This document shows, piece after piece, positions 24,373 to 34,245 of a stretch of 64,000 bases of DNA. The notes under the pieces were generated by a model, which worked only from the letters and a program-made list of their open reading frames with translations, was not told where the DNA came from and did not search any database. Each line of letters begins with the position of its first letter. Position 1 is the stretch's first letter. Source of the stretch: Ricordea florida (taxonomy: Eukaryota > Cnidaria > Anthozoa > Corallimorpharia > Ricordeidae); assembly GCA_949710005.1 (NCBI GenBank), contig OX453272.1, positions 35,620,636 to 35,684,635 on the forward strand. The letters are read 5' to 3'. Both the position numbers and the translations under genes were made by a program.

Positions 24373-27037
24373 AAATCTTTTGTTTTAATTTCATATAATA
24401 GAGAATCGGTGTCCGTTAAAAGCAGTTTCGAATTATTCCCTTATTTGGGTTTTATATATTTATAATGGAATTTATACATTAAACGCAATTCTAATATACA
24501 CATGCCAAGGTAAATTGGCTTTTCGAATATGAACTCATCTTGCCCCAAATGAATCGAAGCAAGATTTTCATCAAATATCGTATAATTTTGGAAAGTAGGT
24601 ATAATTATTTATTTTTTAGCACATTTTAAATCTTTAACCAGCTTGATCTCTTTCCTGTTTCTGATATTTTCCATTGTTTTACCGAATATGGAATTATTCG
24701 TTAATTTAAAAAAGTCTTTTTCGAAGTCGTTAGAGGCTTTCTTTCTTAGATTAGTATTAAGGTCAACATATTTTTTCATCCATTCCGATTCTTCAAAAGT
24801 AACACGGCGATGAATTTTGGTTAATATTAAACCATGTTTCAAATATAGTTTTAGATCAGTCTCGATGCAGAACATATTCAGTCTTACTTTTAAAAGTTGG
24901 AACTAGTTTTTCTACTTTATCCACTTTTAGATGTTCAAGGGCTAGCGGGTAGTCATTATGTAAGTCGTGTAATTCACGCGGGTAGGCTAAATCAACTTCT
25001 AATATACCAGGAACATTTTCCCAATTCGTTAATTCCTCAGATGTCATGAACCTAAAACCGTGCGCTGGTAATTTTTAGCTCATGGCCCATCCGTATAAAT
25101 TATTGGCGTCTAGATACATTAATAAATTGACTTGGTTTTGTTGGGTCATAGTCTTTCACGTATTTAATGTTTGCTTTTCAGTACCTATTACTAATCATTC
25201 AAACACCACCCTTGTACCTTTTTCAACCAGATCTAAAATTTTTATATCCCTTAGCAGTTCTAATTTGACATCTGTTAATTTTAAGCAGGCATCCCACGCT
25301 AGACTAGGTGCTGTATAATACCAGACCGGGTCCAATTTATAATTTTCCAGGCATATATCTCGAACGTTCTCAAACACATCCGATAATAATAAAAATTCTG
25401 ATTTCAAATATAGATCGTGATAATCCTGTGTATATTTCATTTCAAATACGTTCCATATTTTGCAGGCGTGCTGTTAGTCTTCCTCAGAAATATTTTCACT
25501 GTATAATTGTGAGTAGAATTCTTGTTTAGTTGGTAATTCTGGGGTATTTTAATTTATTATAACTATCAAACCAATCATATGGGAATACCCTCTTTCTATG
25601 TAATAATTCTAATTGAGTTCCTTTATAATATTGCGATAAATTAATGAACTTGTCTTTAGGCAAATTGTTGTCTTAATTATCTAAGCTTGTTGCCATAAAT
25701 CTAAAACTACCGATAAATCGTAATTTAATATATACAGGAACTTTTTTGGCAATTTTATCGATTCTAGTATCTACTTTTATGTTTTTAGAAAATGAAATGT
25801 ATCTTTTTTCCGTATTTGCAATACAATCTATTTTTCCGTCATTTTCTTCAGTTACATTTAATTTTTAATGAACAAATGCGAGACATATCCGGTTAAATTA
25901 TGTAATATTACTGGAATGAATTGTGGTATTTGGTAATTTACGTTGCACTCATTGTGAGCAGCTCCTCGATATTTCATTGTTAAGTGGCAATGATCTAAGG
26001 CTTTATCACCATTTAATGGTTTATCACAAATTTAGTATAAATACTCAGGTGATTATACAAAATCGCGTGCTCTGATTGGTTCGCTATCTCGGATTATTAG
26101 CCCATAATCACTTAGACGAACAAAATGGCTGCCAGTCGTTCGCGCGCTTTTGATAAAATACTTTTTTTCGTGTTGTACAACGCTTTTTCTTTTCTTTTTT
26201 GAAAAAATCAACTGTGTATTTATACTAAAACAATTATTCGCCGAAGGCGAATAATTGTTAAATGGCAATGGGTGGAATTGTTTAATTCGATTCGATCTGA
26301 AACTGAAAGTATAACACCCATGGGAAATTTAATTTTTTGGTATTTCTCATGAGTGGTTTTTTCTAAACTTAATACAAATTTATGTGCTACGTCATCATCT
26401 TCGGATTTTGCAGTATTACGAATTTTACAAATCGCAATATCGCTGGGCTGTACAAAATAACACCAACCAGATGGAGTATGTTTTTGGTATTTTTGGGTAA
26501 AACGTTTTTCCTCACTTGGTAGACATGTAGAAATTTTTTCGGTGAAGCACTCAAAATCTGCATATATTACAAAAGGTACTCTCATCTTCTTATTCTAATT
26601 TTTGAATTGGATGGCTTTGGGGGATCCATCTGGATTTATTGGCATTGTGGTATGAACTTTTTCTCTTTGGCTACGATACTTGTTATGCTTAAATAGTGAT
26701 GGTTGACAATTAAATGAATTTAAACACCGAAAACAAAAAGCCTAGTATATCCATGATTATTCATTTTATGAAGACAAGAGTCTACTAATATTTTTAATCC
26801 AACAATAATGATTAGTTTTTTCATTGGTTATTAACAGCAAATTTATATATTGATCGCTTTCTAGAAGTTTGGTATTATTTCTTAATGTACTAAATTTCTT
26901 CGTTTGATCATTGTATCCAATAACATTAATCGAATATGGTTTATGTTTTTCAAATTCATCCATGTCTTTATAGGTTACTGGAAAATTAATATTATCCCAG
27001 TTGAATTGTTTGAAATTTTCAATCATTTTTGATGTTA
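24373..27037 (-). pseudogene. C: protein-primed type B DNA polymerase, main part
   Basis: Many frame pieces in order: INFPVTYKDMDEFEKHKPYS and HYCWIKNISRLL (N-terminal OTU-like region), VIYADFECFTEK (exonuclease I), HDLYLKSEFLLLSDVFENVR, LDPVWYYTAPSLAWDACLK, then [62 protein letters not shown] (motif B) and DTDSLLYEIKTKDF (motif C). This belongs to the adenovirus/Polinton family but to a different branch from the A and B polymerases. Many stops and frameshifts. Element B is inserted in its N-terminal region and the frame continues at 41,787. Confidence 0.85.
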
Positions 27038-27042
27038 GCCTT

Positions 27043-27345
27043 AGTAGTATATAAGGAATGAATCAAATACGGATTTCTATATAAGCCGTTTTTCAGTGTG
27101 GAAAGGCTCCCAAGTATAAAAGGAAGGGGTTCCAATTTAGAAATGAACCGTTTTTGCCTATTTTCCGATTGAAAGCTCCAATTTAGAAATGAAGCGTTTT
27201 TTTCCTATTTCCGAAGATGAACCGAAGATGACCCGAAGATGAACCGAAGATACCCCGAAGATTTTCCGAGCGGTTTCCGAGAGTTAATGAGCTATTTCAA
27301 TTTAGACAAATATGCATACTAGAAATCTTCGGAAAAACGTTGGCG
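27043..27345. repeat. Element B left terminal inverted repeat
   Basis: Matches 41,547-41,781 at both ends of the repeat; the left copy has about 70 extra bases in the middle containing a duplicated TCCAATTTAGAAATGAA module. Has a GAAGATGAACC/GAAGATGACCC tandem array at about 27,223-27,265, as in A. The inner 100 bp is shared with the A TIRs, the outer part only partly. Confidence 0.85.
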
Positions 27346-27400
27346 CAACGCGGCGTGCGTGTGCAAATCTTCAACTTCGGTAGTTGCATAAGGTTCTACT

Positions 27401-27652
27401 ATGACTTCGGCAGAGTTGACGGCGGGAGAGATGTACGGGGTTTCTGATGAGGAAACAGAGGAGTTAACTCCTTATGTTCTTGAGGACGAGGAGGATGAGG
27501 TGTTCGAGGCGTCCTGGTGGGAAGTGGCGGAGCTTCATGGGGAAGAAGAGTTTGAGGAGGACGACCTCATTCGACTGCAACTTAACGAGTTCGCAGCAGA
27601 AATAGATGCTGCTTTGGAAGCGGGAGTGTTTGAGACTGCGCCTAGCGCTTAA
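27401..27652 (+). CDS. B: very acidic small protein, 83 aa, absent from A
   Basis: ATG at 27,401, 55 bp inside the TIR. Composition dominated by Glu/Asp (DEETEELTPYVLEDEEDE, EEEFEEDDL) with two Trp (SWWEVAEL) and a C-terminal helix. No family recognised; an acidic mimic or transcription-activating protein is possible but unsupported. No counterpart between TIR and SAP gene in A. Start context and open frame support it, but short acidic frames can arise by chance. Confidence 0.5.
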   Translation: MTSAELTAGEMYGVSDEETEELTPYVLEDEEDEVFEASWWEVAELHGEEEFEEDDLIRLQLNEFAAEIDAALEAGVFETAPSA

Positions 27653-27967
27653 TTAGCGCGTTGTAGACTGTAACTTTTTTCGGTATATATATATAGAACA
27701 CGGAGGAAAAATTGAGAGCGTTTATTTTAGATGGTATGAAGGGGAAGAAATTTAAATACCAGTACTGCTAGAAGCTGTTTTTCAGTGCGGAAAGGGTAAA
27801 ATCGTATAAACCATAAATACCAGTGTGAAAAGGGTCAAACCGTATAAACCTCTCTAGAAGCTGTATTGCAAGGCAAACAAATACGAATTGGTGTGGGAGT
27901 ACAATAAACGCAACGCAAAAAGTATTTCCATTTAAAGAATAGAAGAATATCGCTATTATATATAGAC
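27653..27967. other. B: non-coding stretch holding internal TIR-like modules
   Basis: Contains a TATATATATAGAAC box near 27,685, then at about 27,750-27,870 copies of the TIR modules (CTAGAAGCTGTTTTTCAG, GGAAAGGGTAAAATCG, CTCTAGAAGCTGTATTG) that in A lie only inside the terminal repeat. Ends with TATTATATATAGAC directly before the SAP gene ATG, a likely promoter. Confidence 0.6.
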
Positions 27968-28573
27968 ATGCTCACCGTCAAAGAGTTACGCGCTTTGGCA
28001 ACAAGATACCAGATTCCCGGCCGGTCTACGATGGTCAAAGCTCAACTGCGTCGTGCTTTATTGGCACACCCTCGAGCGCGCGTGGTGATAGAACGTGCAG
28101 ATAGGCGGGCGAATTTCAATCTATCGTCCCGCGATGTCGCCCTCGTGTGGTTGAGTGGAGATGCGCGGTTGCGAGAACAGCTTTGTGACGGCACCTTCTA
28201 TGCCGTCGATGATCGACTCCGGAGAGAGTTTCAGACCCGTGGGGTGCCAAGAAAATTAGCGGCACTTCTTGAAAATGTCGGCCGAAACAGATATTTTACT
28301 TCCGTCATCGCGCCTATAAAACGCTTGTATTATCAAGAGTTTCGATTCGAGGAGGCTCGTTTGATTTACCGCGAGTGCCAGCTCGCTCACAATCGCTTTC
28401 TGGAAAATAGGGACGGAAAATTTCTCCCGCGTGGTGAAACACGAGAATACTTCTATGAATTATTGGATGACGCGTTTGCCATGTTTGAAAGAAAGGTGAA
28501 AAACATCGAAGAGTTTGGTGCGCCCGGATTCGGAGCAACTATGAATTGGTTGAGCTTGTTGTGGGTCGACTAA
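27968..28573 (+). CDS. B: SAP-domain protein, 201 aa
   Basis: Homologue of 5,312-5,902 with the SAP motif TVKELRALATRYQIPGRS at residues 3-20 and identical start context after TATATATAGAC. The 120-150 region (NVGRNRYFTSVIAPIKRLYY) differs from A by substitutions and five extra residues, the rest being about 80-85 percent identical by eye. DNA-binding role by domain. Confidence 0.75.
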   Translation: MLTVKELRALATRYQIPGRSTMVKAQLRRALLAHPRARVVIERADRRANFNLSSRDVALVWLSGDARLREQLCDGTFYAVDDRLRREFQTRGVPRKLAALLENVGRNRYFTSVIAPIKRLYYQEFRFEEARLIYRECQLAHNRFLENRDGKFLPRGETREYFYELLDDAFAMFERKVKNIEEFGAPGFGATMNWLSLLWVD

Positions 28574-28635
28574 CCCTACCATCCCCACTTTTTTCGGGCA
28601 GGCAATTAGAGAGTAGCAACCAATAGACCGCAAGA

Positions 28636-29193
28636 ATGGATGTAATGGTCGCTGACAGCTTGAAAAAAGAAAACTATTCCTCTACTTACCTCTCGCAGTT
28701 AAAACTCTTAGCAACCTCTTTCTTAGAAGACCCTCCAATTTCTCCCCATCCCAACCCAGAAAGCATCGAGGGGTATCTTTTAGCCAGCCCTCGACTTTGC
28801 CACCGTATGGTTTCGGGTGAGTTTGACCATCTTACATGGAACTTTCCAACCGACCGGCGAAATGAGTGGTATATACCTAGACCAAGATCAAAAACTAGAA
28901 GGTCCGCGTTGCAAAAATTGTTGATGAAAGAGTTCGGGCTTGATTTATTCGAAAGAAAATCGATAGTAAACCTTGTGAATCGTATTGAGGACAACTTGAG
29001 TTTTGTCTCAGGCTACCGCCGGCTTCCCAAGCTGATATGGCTGTTGAAAGTGATCTTCGAACTCCGAGAGGACCACGAAAGAGCCGCCAGGTGCTACATC
29101 TCAAACATTCGACCGACGACTCTTCGAAAATACGAGGCTCTATGGTCCAAGCTGAAGTTATCGTTCAACGTGGAAATAACAACCTCCACTTAA
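28636..29193 (+). CDS. B: hypothetical protein, 185 aa
   Basis: Homologue of 5,965-6,489. Reads eleven residues past the A stop and overlaps the convergent 29,190-29,786 gene by four bases. Starts MDVMVADSLKKENYSS. No recognisable domain. Confidence 0.65.
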   Translation: MDVMVADSLKKENYSSTYLSQLKLLATSFLEDPPISPHPNPESIEGYLLASPRLCHRMVSGEFDHLTWNFPTDRRNEWYIPRPRSKTRRSALQKLLMKEFGLDLFERKSIVNLVNRIEDNLSFVSGYRRLPKLIWLLKVIFELREDHERAARCYISNIRPTTLRKYEALWSKLKLSFNVEITTST

Positions 29194-29786
29194 GCGAGTT
29201 TTTCTCGCATCTCTGCGACCAGTTCGCTGCGAATCTCGGTCCGCAGCTTTGTCAGATCGAGGTCTTCGTTTTTTGTCACAGCTTTTTGTTTAATCTCGCG
29301 CTTGAGTGTTTCATATTTTTCAACCTCGGAGAGAATGAGTTGAAATTCCGTAGCGCTGATTTGGTTATCCTGTAAGGCTTTCGAGACCAGGTCGTTGATG
29401 GTACTCAACTTCGTCTCACCAATCGTGACGGTTCGCTCATGCTTGGAGATCTTTACGGCGATTCGTTTACTGACCCGGACCATCGAGGCTGACACGATTC
29501 CGAAGATGCCACCAATAGCACCCAGTGGAACCCCAACGACAATCCCAAGGCCGGTCAAAGAGGCGGCTAGGCCCGAAGCCGAAAGTATAACGCTCAGACT
29601 TCCAGCGGTTAAAGCTACCCCGTTTAGAATTGTCCGAGAGCGGGTATATTTTTTCCGAACCCCCTCGTAATGGGCGATACTGTTTTTTAGGGCGGTCTGA
29701 ATGTCACAAATCTTTTGAAGCCGAAACGAATGCCCCTCATCGTTGGGGGCGGTGGGAACCTTTGGGTACAAACAATCAGATTCCAT
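29190..29786 (-). CDS. B: glycine-zipper membrane protein, 198 aa
   Basis: Identical in protein sequence to 6,519-7,115 of A, with only a few silent base changes visible, in contrast to the surrounding genes. Hydrophobic block at about residues 50-105. TATATAGGGGT box immediately upstream of the ATG. Confidence 0.7.
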   Translation of the reverse strand: MESDCLYPKVPTAPNDEGHSFRLQKICDIQTALKNSIAHYEGVRKKYTRSRTILNGVALTAGSLSVILSASGLAASLTGLGIVVGVPLGAIGGIFGIVSASMVRVSKRIAVKISKHERTVTIGETKLSTINDLVSKALQDNQISATEFQLILSEVEKYETLKREIKQKAVTKNEDLDLTKLRTEIRSELVAEMREKLA

Positions 29787-29790
29787 ACCC

Positions 29791-30471
29791 CTATATACAG
29801 AGTTCTAACAAAACTTCAACCTTGGTCGACGGCACCGTCCAAACTCGAAAGAGATTTCTTTTTGTGGGGTCGACGGGGAGATAAAACGGTCGCAAATGCC
29901 ACACCGAAGGCCCTTGAAGCTTCAAAGGTTCGACCTTCGCCAGTAGATAGGAGGGTTTGCCCCCTTCATACGACTTGTTTGGGTCCACCAAATCGCAGTA
30001 GATTGAAACAGAGGGCGGCCCCCATTGTACAGGAACGTGAATCAGAACGCGCGGGACTTTGGATATCCCCAACAAGTCGGCTAGCTTGCTGTCTAGGATC
30101 ACCTGTACTTTCGAGAAGAAATACACTCCAGTAGCGGTTATCCGAAGTTCACAAGTGCCCGCGGCGACATCCTTTCCATGCCCATAGACAATTGCCTGTT
30201 GTAGACAGTGGAGGTTGTACTCCCCCTTCGGAATTGAGACCAGAATGTTCCCTTTCGCTTTCCTGATCGTGGCCAAATCGGCGTATCCTTCGCGAATGAG
30301 GTTCAATTTGTCCCATGAGTTGAGAGCGAAGAAATATGTATCCATCGTTTTAAGTACTGTGAGCGTTATTTCAGGGATCTTCACGGTTCGAGCTGCGACA
30401 CTCGAGAGCTCACCACCGACCGGAGGGTGAAGTTCATTCACACCCTCTCTTGCTGCTATGCTGAGGGACAT
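29791..30471 (-). CDS. B: minor capsid (penton-like) protein, 226 aa
   Basis: Homologue of 7,119-7,799 with about ten substitutions; same length, same KGEYNLHCLQQAIVYGHGKD and SIYCDLVDPNKSY segments. Penton identity is by pattern and position. Confidence 0.6.
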   Translation of the reverse strand: MSLSIAAREGVNELHPPVGGELSSVAARTVKIPEITLTVLKTMDTYFFALNSWDKLNLIREGYADLATIRKAKGNILVSIPKGEYNLHCLQQAIVYGHGKDVAAGTCELRITATGVYFFSKVQVILDSKLADLLGISKVPRVLIHVPVQWGPPSVSIYCDLVDPNKSYEGGKPSYLLAKVEPLKLQGPSVWHLRPFYLPVDPTKRNLFRVWTVPSTKVEVLLELCI

Positions 30472-30497
30472 TTTATTTACCTGCGTATATATACACC
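30472..30497. promoter_or_regulatory. B: divergent promoter gap with TATATATA
   Basis: 26 bp between divergent ATGs, containing GCGTATATATACACC, conserved with A 7,800-7,825. Confidence 0.5.
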
Positions 30498-31954
30498 ATG
30501 GATCAATCCCACGAAATAGATCTTTGGTCTGTTATAAAAAGATCTTTTCCAAAAAAGACCGTAGAACATTTCGGTAAAACCTTAGAAAAAATTAAATTTC
30601 CTAAACATAGCAATTTTCCACAAGCTCTTCTTCTCCGCAGCCCGGACAAATACCCCGTGCCTGCCGTTCCGTTCGCTGAAACAGGCTCTGAAATCACACC
30701 GCTGCTTCGAGAGCTAGAGATCTTTGTTGATCCTAAAATCTCTTTCCAAGCAGGAGTCCGAGACTTCTGGAAGGAAACGACCATCACACATCGCTCGGCA
30801 AAGGAGTCTCTCCGCTGGCTTTCTTCTCCGAAGTACGAATATTGGCCTCAACAGGCCAATATTCGTACTTCGCCACATGGTGCGCGACTTCGGGGTGTGG
30901 GGTGTCCATTACCGACCCGGGCAATAAAACCTTCCCGCCCATAGTTCAGGGGCTGCTTCGCTTCCACGTATACTTCACCGTCCGCCGTATCCTATTCGAG
31001 CTCGCCTGCCCCCTCCCCGGAGACAAGGCGTTCCAAAAAACAAACAACCCACTTCGCAAGTCCGCCTTTGAAAGCCTCTGCATCGAATTCGGACTGCCTA
31101 GAGCCCCCGACTTTCGTTGGAAGGGCGGACGAAACGAAGGTCTTGGAGACTTGTTTATAACGTACCCAAGCGAGGGCCCAAAGAACTTGCACGTCATCCG
31201 TGGCTATGACATCTCGGCTAACACATGGCCTGGTGGCGCGAATATCTTCGCAGACGAGGGAGGGCAAAAGATTTTCGGGAATTTGTTGGCATTTATCCGA
31301 AACGATGCCCACGGCGGAGCGCAATACAGCTGGTTTTCACCGAAAAAGGGTGAAGGACTGACTGAGGCTGGCATGGGCCGTCTCAATCGTAGTATCGAGG
31401 CTTTAGTTTATTGTGTTCTTGGCTCGCAAGTCAAAACCCGATCTACTATCGTGGGGGCGAGCGGCAGTGCTGTTGAGACCCGCCAAATGTTTAGACAACT
31501 TCTAGAGGAGACAATCGTAGTAAACGATATCTCCACCGGCATCCAGAACTATCAAAGGGCTTTGTCCGACGCCCGAGCGCAGCTGAATCTGGCCGTCGCC
31601 CCAGGGCTCTGGTTGCTCCCCAGCCACCTGGTCATCAATTCAGAAAGCGTTCTCGGGTACAACAACGAGCTCCAGAAAGCGACCAGTGATATGACTTTCG
31701 GAGTCAATCCTAACGTAAACGAGAGGACACATAAGCGCACGCCGAAAATAAAAGCCCCACTTCCCCTTGTCCCGAAAACAACACCGACAACAAAAGCCCC
31801 AGTCGCCCTTGTATCGGAAACAACGCTGAAAATAGAACCCCCAGTCCCACTTGTCCCGAAAACTAAAGCCCCCGTAGCGCCGTCCGCGCACGAGCGAAAT
31901 TTAGCTGCAGTCACTGTTGTGGCCGCAGGTGCGACTTGGTGGTTGTTTAGGTAG
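30498..31954 (+). pseudogene. B: anchored conserved protein, frameshifted by hairpin mutation
   Basis: Homologue of 7,826-9,271. The first frame runs 30,498-30,944, and the remainder is in another frame from about 30,873 to 31,954. At 30,829-30,872 a six-base piece of A (CTGAAT) is replaced by fourteen bases that perfectly mirror the upstream sequence, giving a 19-bp-arm hairpin with loop TCAACA and a net +8 shift. All downstream motifs (RFHVYFTVRRILFEL, WFSPKKGEGLTEAG, proline/lysine repeats, tail anchor TVVAAGATWWLFR) remain open. Confidence 0.8.
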
Positions 31955-32963
31955 ACGTCTTCTTGTAGCGCTCGATGAGAAACACGACCACGGCTACGAT
32001 CAAGAGCCAGGCGTTTTTGGCTAAGAAACCAACAACTTCTCCAGCCGTGCGGATGAGGAATGAGACAATGGCGCCTATGGCTCCAGGAAGGAGGGCTCCA
32101 ATCTTTTTTCCGATGGTCTTCAACCCCCGCCCTACCCCCTGCGCTACGCCGGCGAGCCCCCGCTGTAAAGCCCCCAAGATAACCCCAATGACCGTCCCAG
32201 CCGCTACGAGAACCCCCAGGACCCCTACTCCGTACTTCTTGAAAATAGCCCGAACGCGGTCCCGAAGAGACATTCGCTCTTCCAAGGATTCTCTTTCCAG
32301 CTCAAGTTCTTGAATCTCTTCCGCGCGCGCTGCAATCCGCGCCTCCAAAGCACGTCTATCTTCGGGTGAAATATCGTGAGCGTCTATTATCTCCTTGTCT
32401 TGTCGGTTTTGCTGCTCGAGGTTTTCTATTGTGTTGTTATGTTCTTCGATCATCTCACCCACGGAGGGTCCTAGAACTTCTTTCAATTCTTTAGAGAAGT
32501 TCTGCGTAAAACCACCATCCAAGTTGCGCAGTGGTCGCCACGTCTTATTTTCCCCCTCCCACACACGAATCATAATACGGCCACCGACAATACCGATTTC
32601 GTAACCGTTAGCTCGGGGATATTCGTTCTCCAATTCCAACTTCGCATCTTTCAGCAGTTTTTCGCTGATTGGCCTCCCATCAAAAGGGTTGGTCACCATC
32701 TTCGTTTTTGGGCGTGCCCCCTGCAACAACATTGTATCAATTGGCTTACCAGTAACAGGGTCGGTCGAAAACGACGTTTCTGCTGTGGCAGGCTCACGTG
32801 GACGCGATCTTAAGTTATACATCCCGATTTGCTCGTTACCTTCGTCATCGTCGGGCAACGTTGGAAACGGGCTACTAGTCTCCTCACCTTCAGCACCGGC
32901 GGGCTCGTCCGGGTCGTCATCAGGGGGTATCAAAGGGGTCATCTCATCAGGGTTGATATCCAT
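31947..32963 (-). CDS. B: coiled-coil membrane protein, 338 aa
   Basis: Intact counterpart of 9,264-10,245. Acidic, proline-rich N-terminus (PPDDDPDEPAGAEGEE), two related segments DPVTGKPIDTMLLQGARPKT and NPFDGRPISEKLLKDAKLE (an internal repeat of about 20 residues of the form [DN]PxxGxPI), a coiled coil at about residues 185-235, and C-terminal hydrophobic helices around VLGVLVAAGTVIGVILGAL and WLLIVAVVVFLIE. The [DN]PxxGxPI repeat resembles the short repeats seen in some large-DNA-virus proteins; role unknown. Overlaps the convergent 31,954 end by 8 bp. Confidence 0.7.
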   Translation of the reverse strand: MDINPDEMTPLIPPDDDPDEPAGAEGEETSSPFPTLPDDDEGNEQIGMYNLRSRPREPATAETSFSTDPVTGKPIDTMLLQGARPKTKMVTNPFDGRPISEKLLKDAKLELENEYPRANGYEIGIVGGRIMIRVWEGENKTWRPLRNLDGGFTQNFSKELKEVLGPSVGEMIEEHNNTIENLEQQNRQDKEIIDAHDISPEDRRALEARIAARAEEIQELELERESLEERMSLRDRVRAIFKKYGVGVLGVLVAAGTVIGVILGALQRGLAGVAQGVGRGLKTIGKKIGALLPGAIGAIVSFLIRTAGEVVGFLAKNAWLLIVAVVVFLIERYKKTST

Positions 32964-32997
32964 TTTTGTTTCTGTCTATACATACAAGACAAATAAA

Positions 32998-34227
32998 ATG
33001 GCGTACATCTCCAAGAAGCTTGACCCACGGGAGGAGCCCCGCGCTCTCATGGCCGCAAAAGGAAAGCGTGTCACCCACCGCTTGACCTTTAACCCGAGCT
33101 CGGCGATCCACAAAGAGACTCTTTACGTTGACATTCCCAGACTTCCAGTCGACACCGTCCTAGTCCCAGACACCCTAGCCCTTGTAGGCGAGGTGGCGCT
33201 AGGCGGATCGACGAAGCACGTCAACAATCGCGTTGTCGACAACCTGGGGCGCTGTTTGATTCGGCGACGGGTCGTCAAAATGGGCGATAAAACCCTAGAG
33301 GACTTGGAGCGAGCTGACCTTGTTGGAGCGTTCTCCGACCTGTGGCTTCCCACCGAAGAGCGAGCTAAACGTATCGAGCAAGGGATCCAAACAACCGCGG
33401 TCAATAAAATCCGCTCAGAGGCCGGAGACAAAGGCGATGTGGCAGGGGACGTAGCAATTGCCGAGGCCTTCCCAAAATATCGGCTACCACTTGACTTTGA
33501 ACTCCTGCGCACCCACGGCGTTCTCCATACGGCGAGTCTTCCACCAATTAGGTTGGAGCTCACCCTCGCCGCCGCCAAAGATGTCATCGTAAGCTCGGAT
33601 CCGACCAAGATTGGGAGCTACACACTAAAAAACATAGAACTGGTGTATCAGGTGATTGAGTCCCCCGGTTACGCGCAGCACGTCCCGAGCGTGGTTCTTT
33701 ACAACCACATCTCGCACTACAAAGTGATCTCCTTTGCGAAGGCCACCGAGACAATTCTCACGGACAACATCCCCGTGCAACTCAAAAGCTTTGTGGGTGT
33801 CCTGTTCCTGTTCGTCAACCAGTTCCCCGCGGGAGGACGACACAGCGAAGCCTTCTCGAACCCGGGCGTGACAAAGGTTGAGTTCGACCTCAACGGCGTC
33901 CCCAACACGCTGTACCCCAGCGGCATGCTCCCCGCAGATATTTGGGAGACGGCTCGAGCCGGCGCAGAGTGGTTGGTGCACCCCCCAGTTCCACTCTCGG
34001 TGGTCACCCCTACTGGGTTCTTCCATGACAAATACGGGATCTTCATCGATCTCCGCACGGCACGCGACCACCTTGTGCACGGCGACGGACAAGCAGCCCT
34101 TGGACCGGGAAAAAATCTTCAGTTCCGGATCTATCGAAAAGCCGGCGGCGGTGGCACTGGCAACTGCCACATCTTCCTCCTAGGTGACGCAGCATTCGAC
34201 CTTGGAAGTCAAGTCGCCTACTATTAA
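32998..34227 (+). CDS. B: major capsid protein, 409 aa
   Basis: Homologue of 10,281-11,513 at roughly 88 percent identity by eye. Start MAYISKKLDPREEP; the frame is open further upstream but that part is the antisense of the acidic gene. Contains KHVNNRVVDNLGR, KMGDKTLEDLERADLVG, GVPNTLYPSGM, NCHIFLLGDAAF. Double jelly-roll shell protein. Confidence 0.85.
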   Translation: MAYISKKLDPREEPRALMAAKGKRVTHRLTFNPSSAIHKETLYVDIPRLPVDTVLVPDTLALVGEVALGGSTKHVNNRVVDNLGRCLIRRRVVKMGDKTLEDLERADLVGAFSDLWLPTEERAKRIEQGIQTTAVNKIRSEAGDKGDVAGDVAIAEAFPKYRLPLDFELLRTHGVLHTASLPPIRLELTLAAAKDVIVSSDPTKIGSYTLKNIELVYQVIESPGYAQHVPSVVLYNHISHYKVISFAKATETILTDNIPVQLKSFVGVLFLFVNQFPAGGRHSEAFSNPGVTKVEFDLNGVPNTLYPSGMLPADIWETARAGAEWLVHPPVPLSVVTPTGFFHDKYGIFIDLRTARDHLVHGDGQAALGPGKNLQFRIYRKAGGGGTGNCHIFLLGDAAFDLGSQVAYY

Positions 34228-34245
34228 TCACCGCCCCTATATACT

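Noticed and set aside
32689-32997. Long upstream extension of the B capsid frame
   Set aside because: It is the antisense of the acidic N-terminus of the 31,947-32,963 gene and is not open in A.
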